Source of the DNA: Eubacterium sp. | Lineage (GTDB): Bacteria > Bacillota > Clostridia > Lachnospirales > Lachnospiraceae | DNA: 64,000 nucleotides | Assembly: GCA_017430325.1 (NCBI GenBank) | Contig: JAFRNE010000032.1 | Coordinates: forward strand, 124,001 to 188,000 | Direction: 5' to 3' | Shown here: one piece after another, positions 51,875 through 60,199 of the stretch | How the letters are laid out: every line of letters begins with the position of its first letter | Position numbering within the stretch: position 1 is the stretch's first letter | Position numbers and translations under genes: made by a program | Notes under the pieces: generated by a model | Databases searched by the model: none | The model's input: the letters and a program-made list of their open reading frames with translations, nothing else | Told to the model about the DNA's origin: nothing

Positions 51875-53212
51875 ATGGCAAATGGAATAACTTTCGAGGA
51901 GCTGGAGGGCTTCTCTAAGGATTTTAACAGCGACCGCGCGAACCTGATCGCGGCAAATGCGGCGCAGAAGGCGAGTCTGCTTGAGGTTGCGACCGATTAC
52001 AGAGGTGTGAGGAATATTCCGAACAGCTTCTCTGTTGACCTTAAAACAGGTAAGATAACTGATCAGAAGAGCAGTGGAAGATGCTGGATATTTTCGGCGC
52101 TCAATACCTTCCGCTATGAGGTTATGAAGAAGTTTAATCTTGAGAATTTCGAGTTTTCGCAGAATTATATCTTCTTCTACGATAAACTTGAGAAGGCAAA
52201 TTATTTCCTGGAGAGCGTTCTCCTCACGCTGGATGAGCCGGTGGACGGAAGGCTTTACAGCTTCCTCAATGCCGGACCGCTTTCGGACGGCGGACAGTGG
52301 GATATGTTTGCGAGTCTTGTTGAAAAATACGGTGTTGTTCCGAAGGAGGCATTTCCTGATGCGGCAAGCTCGACTATGTCAAGATGGTTCGATGAGTTCC
52401 TTACTTCAAGGCTCCGCGAGGATGCGATAACACTTAGAAATAAGGCACTTTCGGGCGAGTCGGATGCGGCGCTTCAGAAGGAGAAGAAGGCAATGCTTGG
52501 TGAGTTTTACAGGATGCTTACGATCTCTCTTGGCGAGCCACCGAAGACCTTCGACATAACGTTCCGCGACAAGGACGACAAGGTGATCCAGGAGAATGGT
52601 ATCACGCCGCAGGAATTCTATAAGAAATACGTCGGGATAGAGCTTTCGGAGCAGATAAGCCTTGTAAATGCGCCTGCCGAGAATAAGCCGATGAACAAGA
52701 TGTATACCGTGAAGTTCCTCGGAAATGTTGTCGAGGGAACGCCGGTGCATTACCTTAATCTTCCGATCGAGAAGATCAAGGAGGCCGTTATCGCTCAGCT
52801 TAAGGACGGTCATCCGGTTTGGTTTGGGTCGGATTGTCTGAAGTTTTCGGGCAGGAAGGATGGCGTATTTGACCGCGAGTCGCTTAAGATAGAGGAGCTG
52901 TTCAACATCGATTACAAGTTCACCAAGGGCGACAGGCTGATGTATGGCGACAGCGCAATGAATCACGCGATGGTGATCCTGGGCGTAAATATCAATAACA
53001 GCGGCAAGCCGGACAGATGGCGTATCGAGAACAGCTGGGGCAAGGATGCCGGAAGAGACGGTTACTATATTGCATCTGACAGCTGGTTCGATGAGTTCGT
53101 TTACCAGGTTGTTGTCGATAAGAAATACCTTGATGAGGAGACAATAGCGCTGCTGGATCAGCCGCTTATCGAGCTTGAGCCGTGGGATCCGCTGGGAAGT
53201 CTTGCGGACTAG
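51875..53212 (+). CDS. pepC: Aminopeptidase C (bleomycin hydrolase, C1B family)
   Basis: This cytoplasmic cysteine aminopeptidase releases N-terminal residues from peptides. The start is ATG 51875 after CAGGAGATAAAA, giving the family's 445 residues. The frame is open further upstream but has no ribosome site there. The catalytic Cys70 lies in DQKSSGRCWIFSALN, the His in SAMNHAMVILG and the Asn in RIENSWGKDAG. The start MANGITFEELEGFSKDFNSD is typical. It has a single gene context, about 180 bp after the HTH-HATPase gene. Confidence 0.95.
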   Translation: MANGITFEELEGFSKDFNSDRANLIAANAAQKASLLEVATDYRGVRNIPNSFSVDLKTGKITDQKSSGRCWIFSALNTFRYEVMKKFNLENFEFSQNYIFFYDKLEKANYFLESVLLTLDEPVDGRLYSFLNAGPLSDGGQWDMFASLVEKYGVVPKEAFPDAASSTMSRWFDEFLTSRLREDAITLRNKALSGESDAALQKEKKAMLGEFYRMLTISLGEPPKTFDITFRDKDDKVIQENGITPQEFYKKYVGIELSEQISLVNAPAENKPMNKMYTVKFLGNVVEGTPVHYLNLPIEKIKEAVIAQLKDGHPVWFGSDCLKFSGRKDGVFDRESLKIEELFNIDYKFTKGDRLMYGDSAMNHAMVILGVNINNSGKPDRWRIENSWGKDAGRDGYYIASDSWFDEFVYQVVVDKKYLDEETIALLDQPLIELEPWDPLGSLAD

Positions 53213-53366
53213 ATATCTTTGCGGTTAAAAAGGTGGATGAGATATTTACTATATACGGAAGTATGATGATTTCGGGTGTATTTTGGAGATTTATAGAAAA
53301 TAGTGATGGGATGATCGATAGGTAATATCGGTTGTGAGTATTATATGAGAAGAGGAGGAAAGAAGG

Positions 53367-53969
53367 ATGGCAGATATCAAGGACAGACTGAAGAGTGTCA
53401 TTGATGAGGATGAGAAGTACGAAGGAGTCGATGACGATCTTCTTCAGGAACTTGAGGATGAATTTGCGGAGAGAAAGGTAGTTAAGGTTGATTCCAGACC
53501 GCTTCCGACCTACGGTGCAGGCCCGGTTTTCGGAGCTGTAGCTATAGGGCTTACGGTGCTGGGAATCGTATTTGGACATATCGGACCGCTTAAGGGTGGC
53601 GTGTCTTCAACCTTCCGTATACCTTATATCGTGATCGGGGCGATTCTGATAATTGCCGGGCTCTTTATGTGGAAGAGTGCCATTGTTGATGCAGGGATAG
53701 ATGAATACATCAGCAGCGGAAAGCTTGCAACGACGGGCATCTACGCATATACACGTAACCCTATCTATGCAGCGATCCTCTTTATCTGCACAGGCGCGCT
53801 CTTTATTTCCGGCAATGTTTACATGTATGTTCTGCCGATTCTTTTATGGGCATTCCTGACGATCCTTCTTCAGAAGACCGAGGAGCCGCTCCTGCTTGGC
53901 CGCTTCGGCGACGAGTTCGCAAGATACATGAGAAGGGTTAACAGAGTCATACCGCTTAAGAAGGCTTAA
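53367..53969 (+). CDS. Isoprenylcysteine carboxyl methyltransferase family protein
   Basis: This 200-residue membrane protein belongs to the ICMT/PEMT superfamily of small SAM-dependent methyltransferases. The first 50 residues are acidic and hydrophilic. Four membrane segments follow (about 55-75, 87-105, 130-150 and 150-165). The family signature is GIYAYTRNPIYAAILF and the catalytic end LLQKTEEPLLLGRFGDEFARYMRRVNRVIP, which includes the conserved Glu and Arg. The bacterial substrate is not known. A strong AGAGGAGGAAAGAAGG ribosome site precedes the ATG. It is followed by a terminator. Confidence 0.85.
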   Translation: MADIKDRLKSVIDEDEKYEGVDDDLLQELEDEFAERKVVKVDSRPLPTYGAGPVFGAVAIGLTVLGIVFGHIGPLKGGVSSTFRIPYIVIGAILIIAGLFMWKSAIVDAGIDEYISSGKLATTGIYAYTRNPIYAAILFICTGALFISGNVYMYVLPILLWAFLTILLQKTEEPLLLGRFGDEFARYMRRVNRVIPLKKA

Positions 53970-54039
53970 AACAACCGGTCTTTTGGATCATTCAATGATT
54001 TCATCAGTGTGAATGACAGATAATATATAGAATAAATTT

Positions 54040-54073
54040 AACGCCGCAGGTCTGTGTGATCTGCGGCGTTGTT
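54040..54073. terminator. Terminator hairpin 1 (left edge of AT-rich island)
   Basis: AACGCCGCAG / CTGCGGCGTT forms a 10-bp stem around GTCTGTGTGAT. It ends both the methyltransferase gene and the convergent hicAB operon. It is nearly identical to the hairpin at 58631-58668: the arms and the inner GTC...GAT match, and only 5 loop bases differ. Confidence 0.85.
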
Positions 54074-54081
54074 GCAATTGT

Positions 54082-54426
54082 TCAGGAAGCAACTGCGTCA
54101 AGTTTTTCTCTAACAGCTTCTTCAATAAAGCTATTCAAACTAATTTTGTGAGATATAGCATAAATGGCAGCTCTTTTATGAAGATTTCCGCCAAGCCTGA
54201 TATTAAGACTTCCTTTATATGCTATTTCAGGTTCCTCGTTATGTGCTCTACACGTTTCAAGATAATCATCTACAGCCCCATGAAAATCCGCAACTAGTGA
54301 TTTTACGTCAATTCCTTCATAAGATATTAATGATCGTATTCCTTGGACACATCCGTATAATAGACAATCCTTTTCAGAGAATTCTACGCTTCCTACGTAT
54401 CCTTTGTATTCCATTGTATTATTCAT
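54082..54426 (-). CDS. hicB: HicB family antitoxin
   Basis: This 114-residue protein is the second gene of the hicAB pair. The N-terminal part is a partial RNase-H-like fold (YVGSVEFSEKDCLLYGCVQGI...DVKSLVADFHGAVDDYLETC). The C-terminal 35 residues form a ribbon-helix-helix DNA-binding domain (GSLNIRLGGNLHKRAAIYAISHKISLNSFIEEAVREKL). Its start overlaps the hicA stop by 4 bp. The RHH domain should bind the palindrome at 54720-54737 upstream of hicA. Toxin first, antitoxin second is the usual hicA-hicB order. Confidence 0.92.
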   Translation of the reverse strand: MNNTMEYKGYVGSVEFSEKDCLLYGCVQGIRSLISYEGIDVKSLVADFHGAVDDYLETCRAHNEEPEIAYKGSLNIRLGGNLHKRAAIYAISHKISLNSFIEEAVREKLDAVAS

Positions 54427-54680
54427 TTCGATTCCTCACTTTCTAAGAACTTTATCAACTGTTTGATCTGGTAATCAAGTAATTCGTTTCTAGGGTGTGG
54501 CTTATGTAATAAGAATTTGCCACTCGTATTATTGTTTCTAAATACGACTCTTGAGCCACTTGTTTTTCCTTTGTTGTCTGGATAGTAATCATAGAACTGT
54601 AAAAGTGATGCTGCTTCGTTAAAGGTGAAGTCTTTTGGCTCAGACAGCAGTCGAGCTAACAATTTATCTTTTTTGCTCAT
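54423..54680 (-). CDS. hicA: HicA family mRNA interferase toxin
   Basis: This 85-residue double-stranded RNA-binding-fold toxin cleaves mRNA when not bound by HicB. The family motif is KDFTFNEAASLLQFYDYYPDNKGKTSGSRVVF, and the catalytic His is His59 in FLLHKPHPRNELLDYQIKQL. The start follows AAAGGAGAGTCAAT. It overlaps hicB by 4 bp. No damage is seen, so it appears functional. Confidence 0.93.
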   Translation of the reverse strand: MSKKDKLLARLLSEPKDFTFNEAASLLQFYDYYPDNKGKTSGSRVVFRNNNTSGKFLLHKPHPRNELLDYQIKQLIKFLESEESK

Positions 54681-54695
54681 ATTGACTCTCCTTTT

Positions 54696-54737
54696 ATTAT
54701 ATCAATTATTATTAATAATGCAACTATAAATAGTTGC
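54696..54737 (-). promoter_or_regulatory. hicAB promoter with perfect palindromic operator
   Basis: On the minus strand TTGCAT (54723-54718), 16-base spacer, TATAAT (54701-54696). The perfect 18-bp palindrome GCAACTAT-AA-ATAGTTGC (54720-54737) overlaps the -35 box. It is the likely HicB operator. Confidence 0.8.
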
Positions 54738-54819
54738 TATCTGTATTTTTTGTTCAACTATGATCATGTTGAGTATGGTTACAATATATTATTAAGGCGT
54801 ATTTGGCAAATCGCGAGGC

Positions 54820-54849
54820 GACACAGTTTTTTGCGCAACAAACTGTGTC
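54820..54849. repeat. 10-bp inverted repeat in the hicAB/XRE gap
   Basis: GACACAGTTT (54820-54829) and AAACTGTGTC (54840-54849) are perfect mirror arms with a 10-base loop. No T-run follows. It may be a remnant end of a mobile element or a regulatory hairpin; nothing more can be said. The rest of 54738-55001 has no gene. Confidence 0.5.
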
Positions 54850-54865
54850 ATTAAGAAAATAAAGA

Positions 54866-54920
54866 AAGACAGGGCTTTTGTGAATAATCTCACGTAAAAG
54901 TCCTGTCTTGGTTTTCGTTA
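54866..54920. terminator. Terminator downstream of the XRE regulator gene
   Basis: AAGACAGGGCTTTT / AAAAGTCCTGTCTT forms a 14-bp stem (one G-T pair) with T-rich sequence on both strands. It most likely ends the leftward XRE transcript. Confidence 0.7.
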
Positions 54921-55001
54921 TTATTAACTATCAAAATCTGTTGTGACAGATGCACAAAAAACTTTGTTGAAGATGCTAAGTGCCGATGGATGTACCGGTG
55001 A

Positions 55002-55220
55002 TTATTTATCGGATGTATTATCGTTCGGAATATACCTAACAATATCGGATACTTCACAATGAAGTATTTCACAGAACAGATCAATAGTGACTGTTGAGAT
55101 AGGTTTATTATGTTTAAGCCTGTGCAGGGTTGCTGGATTAATATCATGCTTATGAACGAGCGTATACCAGTTCTCATCAGACTTATCTAAGGTTTTCCAA
55201 AATGGCTCATAATCTATCAT
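55002..55220 (-). CDS. Small XRE/Cro-CI family regulator
   Basis: This 72-residue protein is a single HTH domain: MIDYEPFWKTLDKSDENWYTLVHKHDINPATLHRLKHNKPISTVTIDLFCEILHCEVSDIVRYIP. This YEPFWKTL type of small Cro-like regulator is common on mobile elements of Clostridia. I choose ATG 55220; the upstream extension to 55271 is not family-like. The ribosome site is weak. It is divergent from the first zinc-ribbon gene of the island. An inverted repeat in the shared promoter (55307-55330) may be its operator. Confidence 0.85.
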   Translation of the reverse strand: MIDYEPFWKTLDKSDENWYTLVHKHDINPATLHRLKHNKPISTVTIDLFCEILHCEVSDIVRYIPNDNTSDK

Positions 55221-55293
55221 TTTAACTAACCAATCCCATCCAGTTTTAGTACAGATTGAGTATCTTAACAACTATTAGCAATCGTATCTTTTA

Positions 55294-55330
55294 TTGCTTT
55301 TTTTGAATAGGTTGGATATAATAAACCTAT
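55294..55330 (+). promoter_or_regulatory. Promoter of the island zinc-ribbon genes with inverted repeat
   Basis: TTGCTT (55294-55299), 17-base spacer, perfect TATAAT (55317-55322). The -10 box lies inside the inverted repeat ATAGGTT...AACCTAT (55307-55313, 55324-55330), a candidate operator for the divergent XRE protein. Confidence 0.7.
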
Positions 55331-55364
55331 AATTATATAGCTTTTTCGAACGGGGGTGATAGCT

Positions 55365-56732
55365 ATGAAATGTCCAAATTGTTATACAGAATTACCAGAT
55401 ACAGCCACGTTTTGTTATATGTGTAAAAAGCCTATTCCAACCGCAAATACAGCAGTTGAGAAGCATCCATGTCCGAATTGCGGTGCACCATTACCGAAGA
55501 CAGCAACAGAGTGCTATGTATGTCACAATAAGTTTAGTTCTGGCTATTACTCGTCGCCATCTCCTGTTATTGAAAAAGAAAATAGTGGTGTTCTTGTTGG
55601 AAAGCCATATACAAGACTTCCACAGAACTCTGCAAGTACTGTTCCTCGGTATAATGCAAAACCGGCAAAGAATGAAAATGGTTGTATTGTCAAAGTGGGA
55701 GGAACTTTTTTAGTTATTGTAATAATATTGGGGTTGTTTATTAAGTTTGGATTTAAAAAAGAAAATGAAGAAACCTCAGAAGATTTAACAGAAATAAGTA
55801 ATGAAATAACTGACAATACTATTGAGAAAACCACTCAGGAAAATAAATCTCCATTAGACAAAATACTTGCTTCAGATATGAAGAATATGAAAGTAGGCGA
55901 AGTTGGGAAAAAGGATAATGTGTATTTCTGCTTGGTTCATATGAAGAAATCTAATGAGCTGTCACATGAAGTTGCAAGTTCTGAGTATACTGACGAACAG
56001 CATGAAGTATTATTTGCATTTGTTGATGTATATAATAATTCGGATAAAGTCGTGAATGTTTATGAAAATAAATTTTCATGTTATGTGGATAATACAAAAG
56101 TGGAGAGAATGGATACGTGGTTTTATGTTGTTGAGGACGGAATAAAAGACCTTAATTATAATGATATAGATCCGCACACTTCCGAGTTAATACTACTACA
56201 ATATGAAATACCAAAAGATTGCAATGAAATAAAAGTCTATTATGAATCAAGCTGTATTTGGATAGAAAAATATGATGTATTAACAGAGGAGCCATATGAC
56301 GGAAAAAGACCTCTAATGCAGGCACAATCTTTCGATAATACACCTATAGGAAGCAAGGTGTATTCGGGGAAGTATGAAATGATATTTGATGGGGCAGAAT
56401 ACTATGTAGATGAAACATTTGGAGATAGTAAAAAGTATATTGTTTTTAAATATACTATTAATGCAGTAACCAAAACTAAAATTCCATTAGGCCATTATAC
56501 ACGGTGTTATCAAAATGGCTATTTAATAAACAGTGCTGATTACATATTGGATACAAAAGTTGATGATTATAATAATGTTTTTAATGTTGATGAGATCCAG
56601 GAGGGAATGTCAGCTAAGGTTTATTATGCTTTTGAAACAAATGAATTAAAACCGAACTATATGATGGTATTTGTTGATAGCGGATTTGGAGATGAAGGAA
56701 AAGCACAAATATTCTTTAATGATGAAAATTAA
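55365..56732 (+). CDS. Double zinc-ribbon, single-pass membrane protein
   Basis: The start is ATG 55365 after CGGGGGTGATAGCT, giving 455 residues. Two zinc ribbons open the protein (CPNCYTELPDTATFCYMC and CPNCGAPLPKTATECYVC). A linker and one membrane segment (about residues 108-127) follow. The outer part has two beta-rich domains resembling DUF5067/TseH-like lipoprotein modules: VLFAFVDVYNNSDKVVNVYENKF (about 225) and a second similar region (KKYIVFKYTINAVTK, about 365). The gene is very AT-rich compared with those outside the island. Its first 30 bases are identical to those of the next gene. Function unknown. Confidence 0.75.
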   Translation: MKCPNCYTELPDTATFCYMCKKPIPTANTAVEKHPCPNCGAPLPKTATECYVCHNKFSSGYYSSPSPVIEKENSGVLVGKPYTRLPQNSASTVPRYNAKPAKNENGCIVKVGGTFLVIVIILGLFIKFGFKKENEETSEDLTEISNEITDNTIEKTTQENKSPLDKILASDMKNMKVGEVGKKDNVYFCLVHMKKSNELSHEVASSEYTDEQHEVLFAFVDVYNNSDKVVNVYENKFSCYVDNTKVERMDTWFYVVEDGIKDLNYNDIDPHTSELILLQYEIPKDCNEIKVYYESSCIWIEKYDVLTEEPYDGKRPLMQAQSFDNTPIGSKVYSGKYEMIFDGAEYYVDETFGDSKKYIVFKYTINAVTKTKIPLGHYTRCYQNGYLINSADYILDTKVDDYNNVFNVDEIQEGMSAKVYYAFETNELKPNYMMVFVDSGFGDEGKAQIFFNDEN

Positions 56733-56772
56733 TAATAGAAAATAAACAGTTTTAGACGAGGGGGGGATAGCT

Positions 56773-57492
56773 ATGAAATGTCCAAATTGTTATACAGAAT
56801 TACCGGATACTGCAAAGATGTGCTATAAATGCAAAAAGCAGATTATTCCTGATCGGTCGGAGGAGGATACGAGTAAGATTTGTCCAAACTGTGGTATGGC
56901 ACTTCCGCTTACGGCTACAATGTGTTATTGCTGCAAATATGTATTTAACAGTACTGGAACGTTGGGGCAAAATAACCAGTTTCAGAATAATACAGGAACA
57001 TTAACCTCAAATTATCAATCAAGGTTTACCACGGTTGATAGAAATAATGGTTATAATGGGCAAAGAAATTATCAGTCAGGTGGTAATGGCAATTCTCCGG
57101 AAAGCTTACGGAAGAACGCTATGATGATATGTTTAATTGGTTCGATATTATGTGGGATAGCAGTATTTATGCCGTATATGGGAATCAATATTTTTGGAGT
57201 GACAGTTTCTATAAGCATTATTGATAATGCCGGTTACGGGATAGAAACTTTGTTCTGGGCGGTTGCATCGATTATTTTCTGTGTTCCTAACAGACAAAAG
57301 ACCGGAGCTGGCCATATAATCCTTGGAGTAATAAGTATTATTAATTGTATATTCAATGCGATAAGAATACCTAGTTCGTATAAAAACACTAATCTGATAC
57401 AGAGAGAAGTAGGATTTTATGTTTTGTTGATTGGATCAATTATGGTGTTGGCGTCGGGAATTATGATGAAGGTTGCTTCAAAGCGCGAATAA
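56773..57492 (+). CDS. Double zinc-ribbon protein with multiple membrane segments
   Basis: This 239-residue protein has two zinc ribbons (CPNCYTELPDTAKMCYKC and CPNCGMALPLTATMCYCC), an Asn/Gln/Thr/Gly-rich linker (about 60-110), then four hydrophobic segments (about 115-135, 143-163, 170-195 and 215-235). The membrane part differs entirely from that of the gene upstream, although the leader and the first codons are identical (39 bp). This indicates a shared N-terminal module joined to different membrane parts. It lies 40 bp after the previous stop, behind AGGGGGGGATAGCT. Function unknown. Confidence 0.72.
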   Translation: MKCPNCYTELPDTAKMCYKCKKQIIPDRSEEDTSKICPNCGMALPLTATMCYCCKYVFNSTGTLGQNNQFQNNTGTLTSNYQSRFTTVDRNNGYNGQRNYQSGGNGNSPESLRKNAMMICLIGSILCGIAVFMPYMGINIFGVTVSISIIDNAGYGIETLFWAVASIIFCVPNRQKTGAGHIILGVISIINCIFNAIRIPSSYKNTNLIQREVGFYVLLIGSIMVLASGIMMKVASKRE

Positions 57493-57557
57493 TCATGAAA
57501 ATAGCAGCGGAGACGTATAAATAATTTATACAGAATATTTCGGGGAAGGAGAAGGAT

Positions 57558-58346
57558 ATGATTACTTTTTATGATTGTCCTATATGCGGACAAAAGGTTT
57601 CTAAGGCATTAAACAATTGTCCTAATTGTGGATGTCCAACGACTGATATGATAAGAAAAGAAGAGCCACCAAGGATAAATCCTAAACCTGTTAAGAAATC
57701 GAAGTCAAAGGCGCCGATAATGGCAATTGTTGCGGTTGTGGTGGCTGCGTTGGCGGTGGCAGCGTATTTTATTATAAAGAAGTTGAATGATGACAAGAAG
57801 GATGAGAAGAAACAGTCTGATCAGAAGATTGAGCAGACTACAAAGTCCACAGAATCAGCTGTAGAGGATGCTGTTACACAATACATGAAAGATTATACAC
57901 ATACTTATGGAGAAATAATGAGGGCGGCAGAGAAAACTGAAGATTTTGGTCGTTTTTATCAGCATGTTTGGGTTGATTCGATATATAAAGAAGATAATGA
58001 AGAGACAAACAAGTATACCAAAGATGAAAACGGTGAGTTTTACGAAGATTTTAATGATGCGCTTGGAAAGATATGGTCGGTCGAGGATAATTATTTGAAA
58101 TACAAAGATATCAGTGATGCTCAAAGTGAAGTGCAATCGCTTATGAAGAAACTGATTAATCCTCCTGAGGAATGTAAAGAGGCCTATAACGCAATTAAGG
58201 AGTTATATGATCATTACATAGAGTTTTCAAATTTGGTTATTAATCCTTCTGGGCAAAGCTTACAATCATATACGGATAACTTCCGTGATGCTGATACCGC
58301 TACAGCAAATAGTATAGATAAGGTTAAGATATATATTGATGATTGA
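57558..58346 (+). CDS. Zinc-ribbon, single-pass membrane protein
   Basis: This 262-residue protein has one zinc ribbon (YDCPICGQKVSKALNNCPNC), a basic linker, one membrane segment (about 53-73, APIMAIVAVVVAALAVAAYFII) and a helical, acidic outer domain (about 95-262) with Tyr/Asp/Glu-rich helices. The outer domain looks like an all-helical DUF that I cannot name. GGGAAGGAGAAGGAT precedes the ATG. It follows the previous gene by 65 bp and is probably in the same operon. Confidence 0.7.
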   Translation: MITFYDCPICGQKVSKALNNCPNCGCPTTDMIRKEEPPRINPKPVKKSKSKAPIMAIVAVVVAALAVAAYFIIKKLNDDKKDEKKQSDQKIEQTTKSTESAVEDAVTQYMKDYTHTYGEIMRAAEKTEDFGRFYQHVWVDSIYKEDNEETNKYTKDENGEFYEDFNDALGKIWSVEDNYLKYKDISDAQSEVQSLMKKLINPPEECKEAYNAIKELYDHYIEFSNLVINPSGQSLQSYTDNFRDADTATANSIDKVKIYIDD

Positions 58347-58609
58347 TTGCTAAAAGAAGAGAGCACGCTGTAGGGAATAAAGCAACAGCGGAGTTGATAC
58401 GTACAGTGGTAAAATCTGGAATAACATTTGAGAAAGGGTCGGTGGTAAATATGTGTCTGGCAGAAGAGCAGATGAATCAGGAGGCGGCAGATAAAAGAGC
58501 TGCAGAAATAGCCAAGAACCTTTTGCAGATGGGCAAAAACACCTTAAGTGATATTGCTAAAGCAACCGGTTTAAAACTGGAAGAGGTAGAGGAGCTTGCT
58601 TCGAACTAA
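58343..58609 (+). pseudogene. C-terminal fragment resembling Rpn/transposase-type nuclease tails
   Basis: The frame opens at a TTG at 58343 that overlaps the previous stop codon; no good ribosome site is seen. The 88-residue product is mostly charged helix and ends AKNLLQMGKNTLSDIAKATGLKLEEVEELAS. Such endings are typical of PD-(D/E)XK recombination-promoting nuclease (Rpn) family proteins, whose N-terminal nuclease domain is absent here. I therefore regard it as a truncated remnant, although a small protein from ATG 58451 cannot be excluded. Confidence 0.5.
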
Positions 58610-58630
58610 ACAAATATTATACACAATAAA

Positions 58631-58668
58631 ACAACGCCGCAGGTCACATGGATCTGCGGCGTTGTTTG
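58631..58668. terminator. Terminator hairpin 2 (right edge of AT-rich island)
   Basis: ACAACGCCGCAG / CTGCGGCGTTGT forms a 12-bp stem, followed by T-rich sequence. It ends guaB on the minus strand and the island genes on the plus strand. It duplicates the hairpin at 54040-54073. Confidence 0.88.
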
Positions 58669-58690
58669 TATATAGTGTATTTAAATTGTA

Positions 58691-60199
58691 TTAGTCGTAT
58701 TTCTTTGTGCTGCTCTTAAGGATTACGTCGTGGCTGCCGCCTTCAACGATAGAAGTTGCGGAAACAACTGTAAGCTTAGCCTTCTGCTGGAGCTCTTCGA
58801 TAGAAAGGGCACCACAGTTGCACATGGTAGATTTAACCTTGTAGAGTGTGCTCTGAACGCCTTCTGCAAGAGGTCCTGCGTAAGGAACGTAGCTGTCAAC
58901 ACCTTCCTCGAAGCTGAGCTTTGAAGCACCGCCGAGGTCGTATCTCTGCCAGTTACGAGCACGGTTAGAACCTTCGCCCCAGTACTCCTTAACGTAGTTG
59001 CCGTTGATGAAGAGCTTGTTTGTTGGGCTTTCGTCAAATCTTGCGAAATATCTACCAAGCATTACGAAGTCAGCGCCCATTGCAAGTGCAAGAGTAATGT
59101 GATAATCATAAACGATACCACCATCTGAGCAGATTGGAATATAAACGCCTGTCTCTTTATAATACTCATCACGTGCCTTGGCAACATCTTTAACAGCTGT
59201 AGCCTGTCCGCGTCCGATACCCTTGGTCTCTCTTGTGATACAGATAGAACCACCACCGATACCGATCTTGATGAAGTCAGCGCCTGCCTCTGCGAGGAAT
59301 CTGAAGCCGTCTGCATCTACGACATTTCCGGCACCAACCTTAACTGTGTCGCCGTAGTTGTCTCTGATCCACTTGATAGTTCTTGACTGCCACTCGCTGT
59401 AGCCCTCTGAAGAATCGATACAAAGTACGTCAACGCCTGCCTCTACGAGAGCAGGAACTCTTTCAGCGTAATCTCTTGTATTTATTCCGGCACCTACAAC
59501 ATAGCTCTTGTGAGAGTCGAGAAGTTCGTTAACGTTCTCCTTGTGGCTGTCATAATCCTTACGGAATACCATGTATGAAAGGTGTCCTTCCTTGTCAACC
59601 AGTGGAAGAGTATTGATCTTATTGTCCCAGATGATGTCGTTGCAGTCATGAAGAGATGTCTCGTCGCTTGCAACGATAAGTTTATCGATAGGAGTCATAA
59701 ACTCAGAAACCTTGAGGCTTCTTTCCATTCTTGAAAGACGGTAATCTCTTGAAGCAACGATACCGAGGAGCTTGCCGTGGCTGGTTCCGTCGTCTGTGAT
59801 CGCTACTGTTGAGTGACCTGTTCTTTCCTTAAGGTCAAGAACGTCGCTGAGTGTTGCATCAGGTGAAAGGTTTGAATCACTTGTAACAAAGCCCTTCTTA
59901 TATGCCTTAACTCGGCGGATCATATTGGCCTCTTCTTCTATTGTCTGCGAACCATATACGAAGGAAATACCTCCCTGCTTGGCAAGTGCAACTGCGAGCT
60001 TGTCACCTGATACGGACTGCATGATTGCTGAAACCATAGGAATATTTAACGAAAACGGGCATTCCTCTTCACCCTTACGATATTTAACAAGTGGTGTTTT
60101 TAAGCTGACAGAAGTTGGTACACACTCCGATGATGAGTAGCCGGGTACAAGTAAGTATTCACCGAAGGTACGCGATGGTTCGTCATAATAGTAAGCCAT
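58691..60199 (-). CDS. guaB: Inosine-5'-monophosphate dehydrogenase
   Basis: This enzyme catalyses the NAD-dependent first step from IMP to GMP. It has 502 residues. The barrel is interrupted by two CBS domains (about 105-220: [25 protein letters not shown] and [15 protein letters not shown]). The catalytic loop reads [12 protein letters not shown], where most enzymes have GIGPGSICTTR; the Cys is present. [14 protein letters not shown] and [12 protein letters not shown] are also typical. The first residues ([20 protein letters not shown]) belong to the clostridial 500-residue group. It is monocistronic, ending at the shared hairpin at 58631. Confidence 0.9.
   Translation of the reverse strand: MAYYYDEPSRTFGEYLLVPGYSSSECVPTSVSLKTPLVKYRKGEEECPFSLNIPMVSAIMQSVSGDKLAVALAKQGGISFVYGSQTIEEEANMIRRVKAYKKGFVTSDSNLSPDATLSDVLDLKERTGHSTVAITDDGTSHGKLLGIVASRDYRLSRMERSLKVSEFMTPIDKLIVASDETSLHDCNDIIWDNKINTLPLVDKEGHLSYMVFRKDYDSHKENVNELLDSHKSYVVGAGINTRDYAERVPALVEAGVDVLCIDSSEGYSEWQSRTIKWIRDNYGDTVKVGAGNVVDADGFRFLAEAGADFIKIGIGGGSICITRETKGIGRGQATAVKDVAKARDEYYKETGVYIPICSDGGIVYDYHITLALAMGADFVMLGRYFARFDESPTNKLFINGNYVKEYWGEGSNRARNWQRYDLGGASKLSFEEGVDSYVPYAGPLAEGVQSTLYKVKSTMCNCGALSIEELQQKAKLTVVSATSIVEGGSHDVILKSSTKKYD

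Noticed and set aside
54820..54849. Insertion sequence end
   Set aside because: A perfect 10-bp inverted repeat with a 10-base loop is a local hairpin; no transposase or second end is seen.
54890..55177. Alternative minus-strand frame of 95 codons
   Set aside because: It overlaps the XRE gene in another frame and resembles nothing; the XRE frame has clear HTH sequence.
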